Shown here in pieces: positions 34,848-44,589 of a stretch of 63,018 nt of DNA (position 1 is its first letter; the number at the start of each line of letters is the position of its first letter). The DNA is from Roseibium aggregatum (GTDB taxonomy: Bacteria; Pseudomonadota; Alphaproteobacteria; Rhizobiales; Stappiaceae), in contig NZ_JABFCZ010000032.1 in the NCBI RefSeq assembly GCF_014692675.1, forward strand, positions 1-63,018, in the 5' to 3' direction. The notes beneath the pieces are model-generated. The model made no database searches and had not been told where the DNA came from. It saw nothing but the letters and a program-made list of their open reading frames with translations. A program made the translations under genes and the position numbers.

Positions 34848-35504
34848 TTACGGCCAGATCAGAACAGTGTCTGCCAGCTCGGGGTCTTCCCCGGAAACCG
34901 CGACCCGCTGGTCCTTGACCTTTGCCCGGCCGGAGGCGACCAGTTCCAGTGCCTTGGGGTAGATCCGGTGTTCCACCGCGAGCACGCGTTCGGCCAGGGT
35001 GTCGGGCGTATCGCCGTCGAGGACCGGCACCGCGCCCTGGATGATGATCGGTCCGTCGTCCATTTCGGCGGAAACGAAGTGGACGGTCGCCCCGTGCAGC
35101 TTGACGCCTTCCTCCAGCGCCCGCTCGTGGGTGTGAAGCCCCTTGAAGCTGGGTAAGAGGGCTGGATGGATATTGATCATTCGCTCGCGCCACTGAGTGA
35201 CGAACCACGGCGACAGCAGGCGCATGAAGCCGGCGAGCGCGACGAATTCGATGCCGTGTTCCTTCAGCTTCTCGTCGAGCGCCTTCTCAAAGGCCTCCCG
35301 GTCGCGCGGAAAGTCCTTGTGGTCGATAGTGGCCGTCTCGATGCCGAATTCGGCGGCCCGCTCCAGACCGGGAGCGCCGGGTTTGTTCGAGATTACCAGC
35401 GTGATCTCGGCCGGGTAGTTGGGATCCATGCTCGCGGAAATCAGCGAGGCCATGTTGCTGCCCCGGCCGGAAATCAGAACGGCGATCTTCCTTCGCTCGG
35501 TCAT
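34848..35504 (-). CDS. purN: Phosphoribosylglycinamide formyltransferase
   Basis: Third step of purine synthesis, using 10-formyltetrahydrofolate. The 218-residue protein has the phosphate loop ISGRGSNMASL near residue 13, the catalytic Asn and His of INIHPALLPSFKG and Asp in the DDGPII block. The start codon overlaps the purM stop in ATGA, so the two are coupled. It is convergent with the oxidoreductase gene, with 20 bases between the stop codons. Confidence 0.97.
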   Translation of the reverse strand: MTERRKIAVLISGRGSNMASLISASMDPNYPAEITLVISNKPGAPGLERAAEFGIETATIDHKDFPRDREAFEKALDEKLKEHGIEFVALAGFMRLLSPWFVTQWRERMINIHPALLPSFKGLHTHERALEEGVKLHGATVHFVSAEMDDGPIIIQGAVPVLDGDTPDTLAERVLAVEHRIYPKALELVASGRAKVKDQRVAVSGEDPELADTVLIWP

Positions 35505-36586
35505 TTTCCGAGCCCCAGGGCGTTGTCGAACAGGACCGGCTTATCGCCGGCCGCCTCGATCGCCCCGATTCTGAAGACGGTTTCACCTTCCTGTGCGAGG
35601 ACGGCTGCAACTGCATCGGCTTCGTCTGCGGAAACCACCACGACCATGCCGACGCCGCAGTTGAAGGTCCGGAGCATTTCCTTTTCCGCAACGCCGCCGG
35701 CGGTTGCGAGCCAGTTGAAGACCGGCGGTACCGAAATCGCGGACAGGTCGATGCGAGCGGAGGTTTCCGCCGGCAGAACCCGCGGCAGGTTTTCCGGCAG
35801 GCCGCCGCCGGTGATATGGGCGAGCGCCTTGATGCCGCGCGACGCCGTGAGAGCGGCCAGAAGCGGCTTCACATAGATTTTCGTCGGCGTCATCAGCGCT
35901 TCGCCCAGCGTCTGCGCCGCGTCGAAGGGGGCCTTGTCGGACCAGGCGAGGCCGGACAGCTCGACGATCTTGCGGACCATGGAATACCCGTTGGAGTGGA
36001 CCCCGGAAGAAGCCAGGCCCAGAAGCACGTCGCCTTCGCCGACATCCCGGCGCGGCAGGATCGCGCCGCGTTCCACCGCACCTACGGAAAAGCCGGCGAG
36101 ATCGTAATCGCCTTCCGAATACATGCCCGGCATTTCCGCGGTTTCGCCGCCGATCAGCGCCGCTCCCGCCATCTTGCAGCCATCGGCGATGCCGGCGACC
36201 ACATCGGCCGCCTGATCCACATCCAGCGCCCCGCAGGCAAAGTAGTCGAGGAAGAACAGCGGCTCGGCGCCCTGGACGACGAGGTCGTTGACGCACATGG
36301 CGACGAGATCGATGCCGACCGTGCGGTGCTGAGCCGTTTCGATGGCAATTTTCAGCTTGGTGCCGACGCCGTCATTGGCGGCAACCAGGATCGGATCGCT
36401 GAAGCCGGCGCCTTTCAGGTCGAACAGGCCGCCGAAGCCGCCGATATCGCTGTCGGCGCCCGGTCTGGAGGTTGCCTTGACCAGCGGCTTGATCCGGCGG
36501 ACCAGCTCGTTACCGGCATCGATGTCGACCCCCGCCTGGGCATAGGTCAAACCATTGGTCGCTTGGGGCTGATTTTCCTGGCTCAT
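35501..36586 (-). CDS. purM: Phosphoribosylformylglycinamidine cyclo-ligase (AIR synthetase)
   Basis: ATP-dependent ring closure in purine synthesis. I set the start at 36586 (MSQENQPQATNGLTYAQAGVD), giving 361 residues; the open frame beyond it has no similarity. Family blocks include GGFGGLFDL, LVAANDGVGTKLKIA, LDYFACGALD and GGETAEMPGMY. Coupled to purN. Divergent from the perM-like gene, with a spacer of about 196 bases. Confidence 0.97.
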   Translation of the reverse strand: MSQENQPQATNGLTYAQAGVDIDAGNELVRRIKPLVKATSRPGADSDIGGFGGLFDLKGAGFSDPILVAANDGVGTKLKIAIETAQHRTVGIDLVAMCVNDLVVQGAEPLFFLDYFACGALDVDQAADVVAGIADGCKMAGAALIGGETAEMPGMYSEGDYDLAGFSVGAVERGAILPRRDVGEGDVLLGLASSGVHSNGYSMVRKIVELSGLAWSDKAPFDAAQTLGEALMTPTKIYVKPLLAALTASRGIKALAHITGGGLPENLPRVLPAETSARIDLSAISVPPVFNWLATAGGVAEKEMLRTFNCGVGMVVVVSADEADAVAAVLAQEGETVFRIGAIEAAGDKPVLFDNALGLGK

Positions 36587-36782
36587 GACGGCACTCCGGT
36601 GCTGCGGCGCTTGAAACTCGTTGTGCCGCGCATACAGGCTGGCGCGGGCGAAAACAAGAGCTAGCCGATTGTGCACGCCGTTCATGGCATGGTCATGCCC
36701 TTGTTTTGCCGATTTAACTGAGGCTAAGTGCTGTCATGCATATGAACCTTGGCTGCATTTCGTCCGGAACCGGGGGACCAAG

Positions 36783-37868
36783 ATGACCTTACGCCGACAA
36801 TTGGGGTTCTGGATTGTCTCCCTGATCGCTTTTATCGCCTTTCTGGCGGTTTTCTCGCAGATTCTGTTGCCTTTCGTTGCCGGTATGGCGGTCGCCTATC
36901 TGCTCGATCCGGTCTGTGACCGGCTGGAGGCGCTGGGCTTCGGCCGGCTCTGGGCCACATTGACCATCCTGTTTGCCTTCGTCTTCTTTCTCGTCCTGTT
37001 CTTCATCCTGCTGGTGCCGGTGCTTGGAAACCAGCTTGCCGGCTTTCTGGAGAAGGCGCCGGATCTGGTGCGCGCTTTGCACCAGCTCGTCTCCCGGAAC
37101 TTCGGCGAGCGGCTCGCCGAACTGACCGGGATCAAGCCGTCGGATCTGCAGTCGTCCTTTGCCAATTTGATGGGGCAGGGCGCGTCCTGGCTCGGCGGAT
37201 TCGCCAAGCAACTCTGGAGCGGCGGGCAGGCGCTTCTGTCGATCCTGTCCCTGTTCGTGATCACGCCGGTGGTTGCCTTTTACCTGTTGCTCGACTGGGA
37301 CCACATGGTCGCGCGTATCGACGGCTGGCTGCCCAGGGACCATCTTGAGGAAATCCGTCAATTGGCGCGGGAGATGGATGACGCCGTCGCCGGTTTCGTC
37401 CGCGGCCAGGTGTCCGTCTGCGTGATTCTGGGGACGTTCTATGCGATCGGCCTTGCACTTACGGGGCTCAATTTCGGCCTGCTGATCGGAATGGGAGCAG
37501 GGCTTGTCAGTTTCATTCCCTTTGTCGGCGCCAGCCTCGGCCTTATCGTGTCGCTCGGCGTCGCCCTGGTCCAGTTCTGGCCGGACTGGACCATGATCCT
37601 GATGGTCGCGGCGGTCTTCGCGGTCGGGCAGTTCCTGGAAGGCAACATCCTTCAGCCAAATCTCGTCGGCGACAAGACGGGCCTTCACCCGGTGACCCTG
37701 ATGTTTGCCTTGTTTGCCTTTGGATATCTGTTTGGATTCGTGGGGATGTTGATCGCGGTTCCGGCTGCGGCCATGATCGGCGTACTTGCACGGTTCGCCC
37801 TGAAGCAGTACCTAGCAAGCCCGATTTACAAGGGTGTCGGCGGCCCGGAGCCAGCCGACCCAGAATAG
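36783..37868 (+). CDS. AI-2E family (PerM/TqsA-like) transporter
   Basis: Integral membrane protein of 361 residues from ATG 36783. It has two N-terminal helices (about 8-55), a central amphipathic region (about 95-160), and a C-terminal helix bundle with the family blocks LLIGMGAGLVSFIPFVGASLG and QFLEGNILQPNLVGDKTGLHPV. Family members export small molecules or remain uncharacterised, so the substrate cannot be assigned. It heads a conserved alphaproteobacterial run perM-hdaA-ppk-ppx; hdaA starts 11 bases downstream. Confidence 0.9.
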   Translation: MTLRRQLGFWIVSLIAFIAFLAVFSQILLPFVAGMAVAYLLDPVCDRLEALGFGRLWATLTILFAFVFFLVLFFILLVPVLGNQLAGFLEKAPDLVRALHQLVSRNFGERLAELTGIKPSDLQSSFANLMGQGASWLGGFAKQLWSGGQALLSILSLFVITPVVAFYLLLDWDHMVARIDGWLPRDHLEEIRQLAREMDDAVAGFVRGQVSVCVILGTFYAIGLALTGLNFGLLIGMGAGLVSFIPFVGASLGLIVSLGVALVQFWPDWTMILMVAAVFAVGQFLEGNILQPNLVGDKTGLHPVTLMFALFAFGYLFGFVGMLIAVPAAAMIGVLARFALKQYLASPIYKGVGGPEPADPE

Positions 37869-37879
37869 GCGCGTACTCC

Positions 37880-38554
37880 ATGGCGGAAACTCCTCGCCAG
37901 TTGCCTTTGGTCCTGCCGCACGAAGCAGCGCTTGGCCGCGACGACTACCTGGTGGGAAAATCCAACCGGGCTGCATTCGAGCTGCTCGGCTCCTGGCCGG
38001 ACTGGCCGGCACCTGTCGTCATCCTTGCCGGTCCGGTGGGGTCCGGAAAGACCCATCTGGTCGAGGCGTTCCATGCCGAAACCGGGGCTGCCGTCGTCAA
38101 GGCGAGTGAACTGACGGGCGAAGCTGTCGCCGATCTCGTCACGAAAGAGGCGGTGGTCGTCGAGGATGCCCATCGCGGCATCGACGAAACGGCCCTGTTT
38201 CATCTGTTGAACGCCGCACGCCAGGCAGGTGTACCGGTGCTGATCACGAGCCGGACCTGGCCGACCGCCTGGGGGATCACCTTGCCGGACCTGATGTCGC
38301 GCTTGCGCGCGGCAGCCCCCATCGAGATCGAAGAGCCGGACGATGATCTGCTGCGCCGGGTTCTGGTCAAGCTGTTCGCCGACCGTCAGATCGCGATCGA
38401 CCTCGGCGTCGTCGATTATCTGGTGGTGCGCATGGAACGATCCCTGGGCGTTGCCCTGAAGGTTGTCGATGCCATTGACCGGGAATCGCTTGCAGACCGT
38501 GCAAAAATCACCAAGCCTTTGGCCGGGCGCGTCCTGGAAAACGTGCATAAGTGA
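37880..38554 (+). CDS. hdaA: DnaA inactivator HdaA (Hda family AAA+)
   Basis: Homologue of DnaA domain III that, with the sliding clamp, promotes hydrolysis of DnaA-bound ATP to prevent re-initiation. The 224-residue protein has an N-terminal clamp-binding motif QLPLVL (about 7-12), the P-loop GPVGSGKTHL near 55 and Walker B VVVEDAHRG. It lacks the DNA-binding domain of DnaA. The position after the permease gene and before ppk matches Caulobacter and rhizobial loci. Confidence 0.9.
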   Translation: MAETPRQLPLVLPHEAALGRDDYLVGKSNRAAFELLGSWPDWPAPVVILAGPVGSGKTHLVEAFHAETGAAVVKASELTGEAVADLVTKEAVVVEDAHRGIDETALFHLLNAARQAGVPVLITSRTWPTAWGITLPDLMSRLRAAAPIEIEEPDDDLLRRVLVKLFADRQIAIDLGVVDYLVVRMERSLGVALKVVDAIDRESLADRAKITKPLAGRVLENVHK

Positions 38555-38692
38555 GTCTGAATCTGCTTGTGAGGCGGCAAACAACTGTCGGGCACGGTAG
38601 AACGGTCATAATGACATGGTAGGCGCTGCGCGGAACCGCCGCGTATCCGATGCGCGGCCGGGATGTTAGGAACGGCAGGACGAGGAAGCGAG

Positions 38693-40906
38693 ATGAACGA
38701 GACCGTCGATCTTTCCCAGACCGAACAGGCGCCGGCTGACAGTGTCGAACCGGGCAGCGAAGGGAATGGCATTGGCGAACTGGCAAGCTCGCCGGCCCGT
38801 TTCATGAACCGGGAATTGTCCTGGCTGCAGTTCAATCGGCGTGTTCTGGAAGAATCCATGAACCCCAACCACCCGCTTCTGGAGCGGGTCCGGTTCCTGT
38901 CCATTTCCGCAAACAACCTGGACGAATTCTTCATGGTTCGCGTCGCCGGTCTGCGCGGCCAGCAGCGCGCCGACGTGACCAACACCTCCGACGACGGCCT
39001 GACCCCGACCGAGCAGCTTCAGAAGATTTCCGAAGCGGTCCGCGACCTGCAGGATTCCCAGCAGGCGATCTGGCGCGAGCTGCGCGGCGTGATTGCCGAA
39101 AACGGGATCGAGATCCTGAGCATCGACAGTCTGACGGCGCAGGAGAAGGGCTGGCTCGAAGATCATTTCCTGTCCTACATCTTTCCGGTCCTGACGCCGC
39201 TTGCGATCGACCCGGCGCACCCTTTCCCGTTCATTCCGAACCTCGGCTTTTCGATCGTGTTCGAACTGGTGCCGGTGTCCGGCGGACGCGGCATGATCGC
39301 GCTTCTGCGCATCCCCGGTCAGGTGGAACGCTTTGTCCGCCTCGAAGATGGTGAGAATGGAGTGGCGCGGTTCATTGCCATCGAACGGGTCGTCGGCCTT
39401 TTCATCGGCCGGCTGTTTCCCGGATACGAGATCCGCGGCAAGGGCGCCTTCCGGGTCATTCGCGATTCCGACCTGGAAATCGAGGAAGAAGCCGAAGACC
39501 TCGTCCGGCTTTTCGAAAGCGCGCTGAAACGCCGCCGGCGCGGATCGGTGATCCGTCTGGAAATCCAGGACACCACGCCGCCGGCCCTGCGCGAATTCGT
39601 GGCCGACGCGCTGGACGTTTCGGACTCGGAAATCTTTCTGGCCGACGGTCTGCTTGCGCTCAACAACCTGTCCCAGATCGTCGACCTGGAACGCAAGGAC
39701 CTGAAATTCGAACCCTATACGGCCCGGTTCCCGGAGCGGATCCGCGAGCATGGCGGCGATTGCCTGGCGGCGATCCACCAGAAGGACATCATCGTCCATC
39801 ACCCCTACGAGTCGTTCGATGTGGTGGTGCAGTATCTGCGGCAGGCGGCCCAGGACCCGGATGTCGTGGCGATCAAGCAGACGCTCTACCGCACATCCAA
39901 TGACAGTCCCATCGTCAAGGCGCTGGCCGAAGCGGCTGAAGCCGGCAAGTCGGTGACCGCGCTTGTGGAACTGAAGGCCCGGTTCGATGAGGAAGCGAAC
40001 ATTCGCTGGGCGCGCGACCTGGAGCGGGCCGGCGTACAGGTCGTCTTCGGCTTCATCGAGCTGAAGACCCACTCCAAGCTTTCCATGGTGGTCCGGCGCG
40101 AACACGGGCAGCTGAAGACCTACTGCCACATCGGCACCGGCAACTACCACCCGATCACGGCGCGGATCTACGAGGATCTGTCGTTCTTTACCGACGATCC
40201 GGGGATCGCTCAGGATGCGGCGCGCGTCTTCAACTACATCACCGGCTATGCCCAGCCGGCGGAGCTCGATTACCTGGCGGTTTCTCCGGTGAACCTCAGA
40301 AAACGCATCCTGGACCTGACCGAGGCCGAGATCGACCATGCCAACGCGGGCCGGCCGGCCCAGATCTGGATGAAGATGAACTCGCTGGTCGATGCGCAAA
40401 TCATCGACGCGCTTTACCGGGCAAGCCAGGCCGGTGTGCAGGTCGATCTGGTCATACGCGGCATCTGCTGCCTGCGGCCCGGGATCGACGGCCTGTCGGA
40501 AAACATCCGGGTGAAATCGATCGTCGGCCGTTTCCTGGAGCATTCGCGCATCTACTGCTTCGGCAACGGCCATGGACTGCCGTCACCGCAGGCGCATGTC
40601 TATATCGGGTCCGCCGATCTGATGCCGCGCAACATCGACCGGCGGGTGGAGGTTCTGGTTCCTCTGCTGACGCCGACGGTCCATGAACAGGTTCTCGACC
40701 AGATCATGGTGGCGAACCTGAAAGACAACCAACAGAGCTGGCGGATTCTGCCTGATGGCGGCCATGAGCGTATCGTACCCGCGCCCAATGAACAGCCGTT
40801 CAACGCGCATCGGTATTTCATGACCAATCCGTCTCTGTCCGGGCGTGGAAAGTCGCTGAAAAGCGACCGGCCGCGTCCCTTCCTGGAACGCCCGCAGCGG
40901 GGGTGA
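38693..40906 (+). CDS. ppk: Polyphosphate kinase 1
   Basis: Makes inorganic polyphosphate from ATP through a phospho-histidine. The ATG at 38693 gives 737 residues. The N-terminal block RFMNRELSWLQFNRRVLEE and the two phospholipase-D-like domains are present, with the active-site His of the KTHSKLSMVVRRE motif and the HIGTGNYHP block. It is followed after one base by ppx, pairing synthesis and breakdown of polyphosphate in one unit. Confidence 0.97.
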   Translation: MNETVDLSQTEQAPADSVEPGSEGNGIGELASSPARFMNRELSWLQFNRRVLEESMNPNHPLLERVRFLSISANNLDEFFMVRVAGLRGQQRADVTNTSDDGLTPTEQLQKISEAVRDLQDSQQAIWRELRGVIAENGIEILSIDSLTAQEKGWLEDHFLSYIFPVLTPLAIDPAHPFPFIPNLGFSIVFELVPVSGGRGMIALLRIPGQVERFVRLEDGENGVARFIAIERVVGLFIGRLFPGYEIRGKGAFRVIRDSDLEIEEEAEDLVRLFESALKRRRRGSVIRLEIQDTTPPALREFVADALDVSDSEIFLADGLLALNNLSQIVDLERKDLKFEPYTARFPERIREHGGDCLAAIHQKDIIVHHPYESFDVVVQYLRQAAQDPDVVAIKQTLYRTSNDSPIVKALAEAAEAGKSVTALVELKARFDEEANIRWARDLERAGVQVVFGFIELKTHSKLSMVVRREHGQLKTYCHIGTGNYHPITARIYEDLSFFTDDPGIAQDAARVFNYITGYAQPAELDYLAVSPVNLRKRILDLTEAEIDHANAGRPAQIWMKMNSLVDAQIIDALYRASQAGVQVDLVIRGICCLRPGIDGLSENIRVKSIVGRFLEHSRIYCFGNGHGLPSPQAHVYIGSADLMPRNIDRRVEVLVPLLTPTVHEQVLDQIMVANLKDNQQSWRILPDGGHERIVPAPNEQPFNAHRYFMTNPSLSGRGKSLKSDRPRPFLERPQRG

Positions 40907-40907
40907 T

Positions 40908-42425
40908 ATGGCTGGCACCAAATCCGTCAGGGGACGGCTGAACGGCACGGGACCGCTTGCGGTTATCGATATCGGCTCCAATTCCGTCCGCCTCGTGGTC
41001 TACGAACGCAAGGCCCGTACGCCGACGATGCTGTTCAACGAAAAGATCCTGGCCGGTCTCGGCCGCGGCGTCGCGGCAACAGGCAGGCTAGCCGACGAGT
41101 CCGTCGATCTGGCTCTCAAGGAACTCTCGAGGTTGCGGGCCCTGTGCGACCATATCGGTGTGCAGGAAACCCACATCGTGGCCACGGCAGCCGTCCGAGA
41201 TGCGGAAAACGGCTCCCGGTTCGTTGCGAAGGTCGAGGAAATCCTCGGCGCCAAGGTGCGCATCCTGAACGGCAACGAGGAGGCCTATTATTCCGCCCTT
41301 GGCGTGGTAGCCGGCTTCTGGCGTCCCAGAGGCATTGTCGGGGACCTTGGCGGCGGCAGTCTGGAACTTGTCGAGGTATCCGGCGCCAAACCCGGAGTGG
41401 GAAGCACTTTTCCCTTGGGCGGCTTGCGTCTCCAGGAAATGTCGGAAGGCGATATTTCAAAGGCGCGCAAGATCACCGACGAGAGCCTCAATGGGTATGC
41501 CTGGCCGCGGATGGAGCCCGGGGAGCGGACTTTCTATGCGGTCGGCGGGACCTGGCGCTCGCTGGCGCGTCTCCATCTGGTCCAGAACGACTATCCTTTG
41601 CATGTGATGCACAATTACGAGATCCCGGCCGAAGAGGCGATTGCCTTCTGCCGCTCCATCTCGAAGCGCAATCTGGAGGATGTCCCGCGCGCGGAGGTGG
41701 TGTCCAAACAGCGCCGCCCGCTGGTGCCGTTCGGCGCGGTTGTCATGGAGCGCGCCCTGCAGGCCATGAATGCGGAAAAGGTGGTCATGTCCGCGACCGG
41801 GGTTCGCGAAGGACTGCTGCATGAAGCGCTTTCGCCCGACTTGCAGGAGCAGGATCCGCTGATCGAGGCCGCCCGCGAACTGGCCATCCTCCGTGCGCGG
41901 TCGCCGGAATTCGCCGAGGAACTGATTGGCTGGACCGACGGGATCTTCGCCGAACTCGGGATCGACGAAAACGAATACGAACGCCGGCTGCGCCATGCGG
42001 CCTGCCTTCTGTCCGACATCGGCTGGCGGGCGCATCCCGACTATCGCGGCGAGCAGAGCCTGAACATCATCTCCAACGCGGCCTTCGTCGGGCTCGATCA
42101 CGCGGGCAGGGCGTACCTGGCCGCCTCCGTCTTCTACAGGCATCAGGGCCTGGGAGAAGGGGCGCTCTCGCCGGTCATTCGCAAGCTTTTCACCGACCGC
42201 CTGCGCGACCGGGCGCGGATCCTGGGCGCGGCCATGCGGGTGGCGTCTCTGCTGACGGCCTCCATGGACGGGGTATTGCCGCACGTGACCATCACCAGGG
42301 CGTCCGATGACATGGTGATGAAGCTGCCGCCGAAACTCGCCGCCCTCGACGGGGAACGCCTGATGAAGCGGTTCCGGCAGTTTGCCCGGCTTTTCAAGAG
42401 CGGCTGTTCAATCGCGGTCGGTTGA
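40908..42425 (+). CDS. ppx: Exopolyphosphatase (Ppx/GppA family)
   Basis: Sugar-kinase/actin-fold phosphatase that removes terminal phosphates from polyphosphate or pppGpp. The 505 residues comprise the two Ppx/GppA domains (about 15-310; phosphate motifs AVIDIGSNSVRLVVYE and GIVGDLGGGSLELVE) and a C-terminal HD-like helical region. It directly follows ppk. Which substrate dominates cannot be decided from sequence. Convergent with rnd. Confidence 0.95.
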   Translation: MAGTKSVRGRLNGTGPLAVIDIGSNSVRLVVYERKARTPTMLFNEKILAGLGRGVAATGRLADESVDLALKELSRLRALCDHIGVQETHIVATAAVRDAENGSRFVAKVEEILGAKVRILNGNEEAYYSALGVVAGFWRPRGIVGDLGGGSLELVEVSGAKPGVGSTFPLGGLRLQEMSEGDISKARKITDESLNGYAWPRMEPGERTFYAVGGTWRSLARLHLVQNDYPLHVMHNYEIPAEEAIAFCRSISKRNLEDVPRAEVVSKQRRPLVPFGAVVMERALQAMNAEKVVMSATGVREGLLHEALSPDLQEQDPLIEAARELAILRARSPEFAEELIGWTDGIFAELGIDENEYERRLRHAACLLSDIGWRAHPDYRGEQSLNIISNAAFVGLDHAGRAYLAASVFYRHQGLGEGALSPVIRKLFTDRLRDRARILGAAMRVASLLTASMDGVLPHVTITRASDDMVMKLPPKLAALDGERLMKRFRQFARLFKSGCSIAVG

Positions 42426-42439
42426 CCGCTGCGGCAGAC

Positions 42440-43636
42440 TTATTCCGCGGCCTGCGTCGTGGACGACGCTTTTTGTTCAGAGCCGGTCTGTTCCAGGGCG
42501 ACGATCTGCCGGTTCTGGAAGGCCAGGGCAACTTCGCCGCGCTTCAGCTTCAGGGCCAGATCGCCGAACAGTTCCTTGCGCCAGCCCTTGAGCGCGGCCA
42601 CGTCGGCATTGTCGTCGGCGGCGATCTTTTCCAGGTCATCGACCGTTGCAATCACCTTCGCAGCAACGCCGTGGGCCTCGCTGACAAGCTTGAGCAGGAC
42701 CTTGAGCAGGTCGACGGCGGCGGCCGAACCGTCGGGCGCCGGGCGGCCCTTGGGCAGCCTGGGCAACTGGTCGCGCGGAATGGCCATGGCGGCGCGAACC
42801 GCCTTCAGGATGTCGTCGGCCGCCTTGGAGCGTTCAAACCCCCGCGGGATGGTCCTGAGCCTGCCGAGCGCTTCGGAGGACTGCGGCTGCTGGGCGGCGA
42901 TCTCGTAGATCGCGTCGTCCTTCAGGACCCGGCTGCGCGGCACGTTGCGCGTCTGGGCTTCGGTTTCGCGCCAGGCGGCGACTTCCTTCATCACCGCGAG
43001 TTCAACGGGCTTGCGCACCCGCATCTTGAGCCGTTGCCAGGCATTGGCCGGCTCAGTCCGGTAAGTGCCTTCCGAGGTCAGGATCTTCATCTCGTCCTGG
43101 ACCCAGTGGCTGCGGTCCTGTTCGGCGAGATTGGCCTTCAGGAACTGATAGGCGTCACGCAGATGCGTCACGTCCGCCAGCGCATAGTCGAGCTGCTTCT
43201 TGGTCAGCGGGCGCCGGGCCCAGTCGGTGAACCGCGACGACTTGTCGATATGCGCGCCGGTCACCTTGTAGATCAGCTGATCGTAGGAAATAGAATCGCC
43301 GAAACCGCAGACCATGGCGGCCACCTGGCTGTCGAACAGCGGCGCGGGAATCAGCCCGCCCAGATGGTAGACGATCTCGATGTCCTGGCGGGCCGCATGG
43401 AAAACCTTGGTGACGTTTTCGTTGCGCATCAGGTCGAAAAACGGCGCGAGGTCCAGGCCTTCCGCGAGCGCATCGACGATGAAGGCCATGCCGGGTCCTG
43501 CCATCTGAATGACACACAGTTTGGGCCAAAACGTCGTTTCCCGAAGGAATTCGGTGTCGACGGTCACATAGTCATGAGACGAAAGGCGCTGGCAGGCAGC
43601 GGCGAGGTCTTTTGTCGTTGTAATCACATCTTCCAT
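42440..43636 (-). CDS. rnd: Ribonuclease D
   Basis: 3'-5' exoribonuclease that trims tRNA and other small RNAs. The ATG at 43636 gives 398 residues. The DEDD exonuclease domain (about 1-170) shows TVDTEFLRE (Exo I), FHAARQDIEIV (Exo II) and YALADVTHL (Exo III), with all acidic residues. An HRDC domain (about 205-285) follows. The conserved neighbour is aspS; here a parA-like gene lies between them. Divergent from that gene. Confidence 0.96.
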   Translation of the reverse strand: MEDVITTTKDLAAACQRLSSHDYVTVDTEFLRETTFWPKLCVIQMAGPGMAFIVDALAEGLDLAPFFDLMRNENVTKVFHAARQDIEIVYHLGGLIPAPLFDSQVAAMVCGFGDSISYDQLIYKVTGAHIDKSSRFTDWARRPLTKKQLDYALADVTHLRDAYQFLKANLAEQDRSHWVQDEMKILTSEGTYRTEPANAWQRLKMRVRKPVELAVMKEVAAWRETEAQTRNVPRSRVLKDDAIYEIAAQQPQSSEALGRLRTIPRGFERSKAADDILKAVRAAMAIPRDQLPRLPKGRPAPDGSAAAVDLLKVLLKLVSEAHGVAAKVIATVDDLEKIAADDNADVAALKGWRKELFGDLALKLKRGEVALAFQNRQIVALEQTGSEQKASSTTQAAE

Positions 43637-43794
43637 GGTGACGACGACGTATACCTCAGTCCTGCCGCTTTGTCGCCACGAAATGGTTCGTTTGCAAAAG
43701 CTTGCTCTTGAACAAGCGCAATAAGTGCACCTATGTAGGGTGGCTATCAAGACAAATGGCACGGCGGCAGGCGGGCCGCGCAAGGGAGGCAGGG

Positions 43795-44418
43795 ATGCGG
43801 AAGATTCTGGTTGTGAATTCGAAAGGCGGATGCGGCAAGACAACCGTGGCCACGAATCTCGCCGCCGCTCTTGCCGCCCGCGGCGATGATGTGGCGCTCG
43901 CCGATGCCGACAAACAGAAGTCGAGCCTGGCCTGGACGAAGCGGCGTCCGAAAGACATGGCCGCCATCGAAGGTCTGAACTGGACCAAGGCGGACGCCAT
44001 CGGCGGCAAGCTCAAGGACATGGATGCGGTCGTGATCGACGGTCCCGGCGGAATGCGCAGCGAACTCGCCAAAACCCTGATCTCCGAAGCCTCGGATATT
44101 GTCGTGCCGGTTCTGCCTTCGGTCTTCGACTGGGATGCGACCATCAGCTTCCTGAACGGGATTTCCGAAATCAAGCGGGTGCGCAAGGGCAAGGCGGACA
44201 TCCACCTTGTCGCCAACCGGGTCACCCGCCGCTCGACCCAGGTTGCGGAACTGGAGCGGAAGCTGGCGGAAGCGGGCTATCCGGTGCTCTGCCGCATATC
44301 GGATCGGGTGCTCTATGCCAAACACGCCGCGGCCGGGGCAGGGGTGTTCGACTACCACGATGCCAAGTCCCACGAAATCCGCGGTCAGTGGCATCCCTTG
44401 TTGCAGGCGGTGGATTGA
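43795..44418 (+). CDS. Orphan ParA-family ATPase
   Basis: A 207-residue P-loop ATPase with the deviant Walker A KGGCGKTT (about 10-17) typical of ParA/MinD proteins, then DADKQKSSLAW and VIDGPGGMRSELAKTL as the switch region. AAGGGAGG precedes the ATG. No parB-like gene or obvious parS is beside it, so it is not a complete partition system. Orphan ParAs of this size position chemoreceptors, carboxysomes or other cargo. The cargo here is unknown. Confidence 0.85.
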   Translation: MRKILVVNSKGGCGKTTVATNLAAALAARGDDVALADADKQKSSLAWTKRRPKDMAAIEGLNWTKADAIGGKLKDMDAVVIDGPGGMRSELAKTLISEASDIVVPVLPSVFDWDATISFLNGISEIKRVRKGKADIHLVANRVTRRSTQVAELERKLAEAGYPVLCRISDRVLYAKHAAAGAGVFDYHDAKSHEIRGQWHPLLQAVD

Positions 44419-44490
44419 TCCGAGTACGGGCCGCCGGGGCTTTTCGCTAACGCTCCGCTTCGAAACCGGGGCACTGTGGCGGGCCGTCCC

Positions 44491-44519
44491 TTGACTTTAT
44501 GCCGCTGACGTGGCTTTTC
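44491..44519 (+). promoter_or_regulatory. Weak candidate aspS promoter
   Basis: TTGACT (44491-44496) is followed after 17 bases by CTTTTC (44514-44519), a poor -10 box. A hairpin GCCCTC-N6-GAGGGC (44531-44548) lies in the leader. Confidence 0.25.
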
Positions 44520-44589
44520 CAGCCGGCGTGGCCCTCTCAGTGGAGGGCGCGAACGAATTCTGTTTGTTTTCGAACCAGTCGAGGAATAC

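Noticed and set aside
38666..40573. 635-codon minus-strand frame across ppk
   Set aside because: Antisense of polyphosphate kinase, whose motifs fix the plus strand.
43795..44418. Plasmid-type ParAB partition system or integrated replicon
   Set aside because: No parB, replication gene or parS-like repeats nearby, and the flanks are conserved chromosomal genes.
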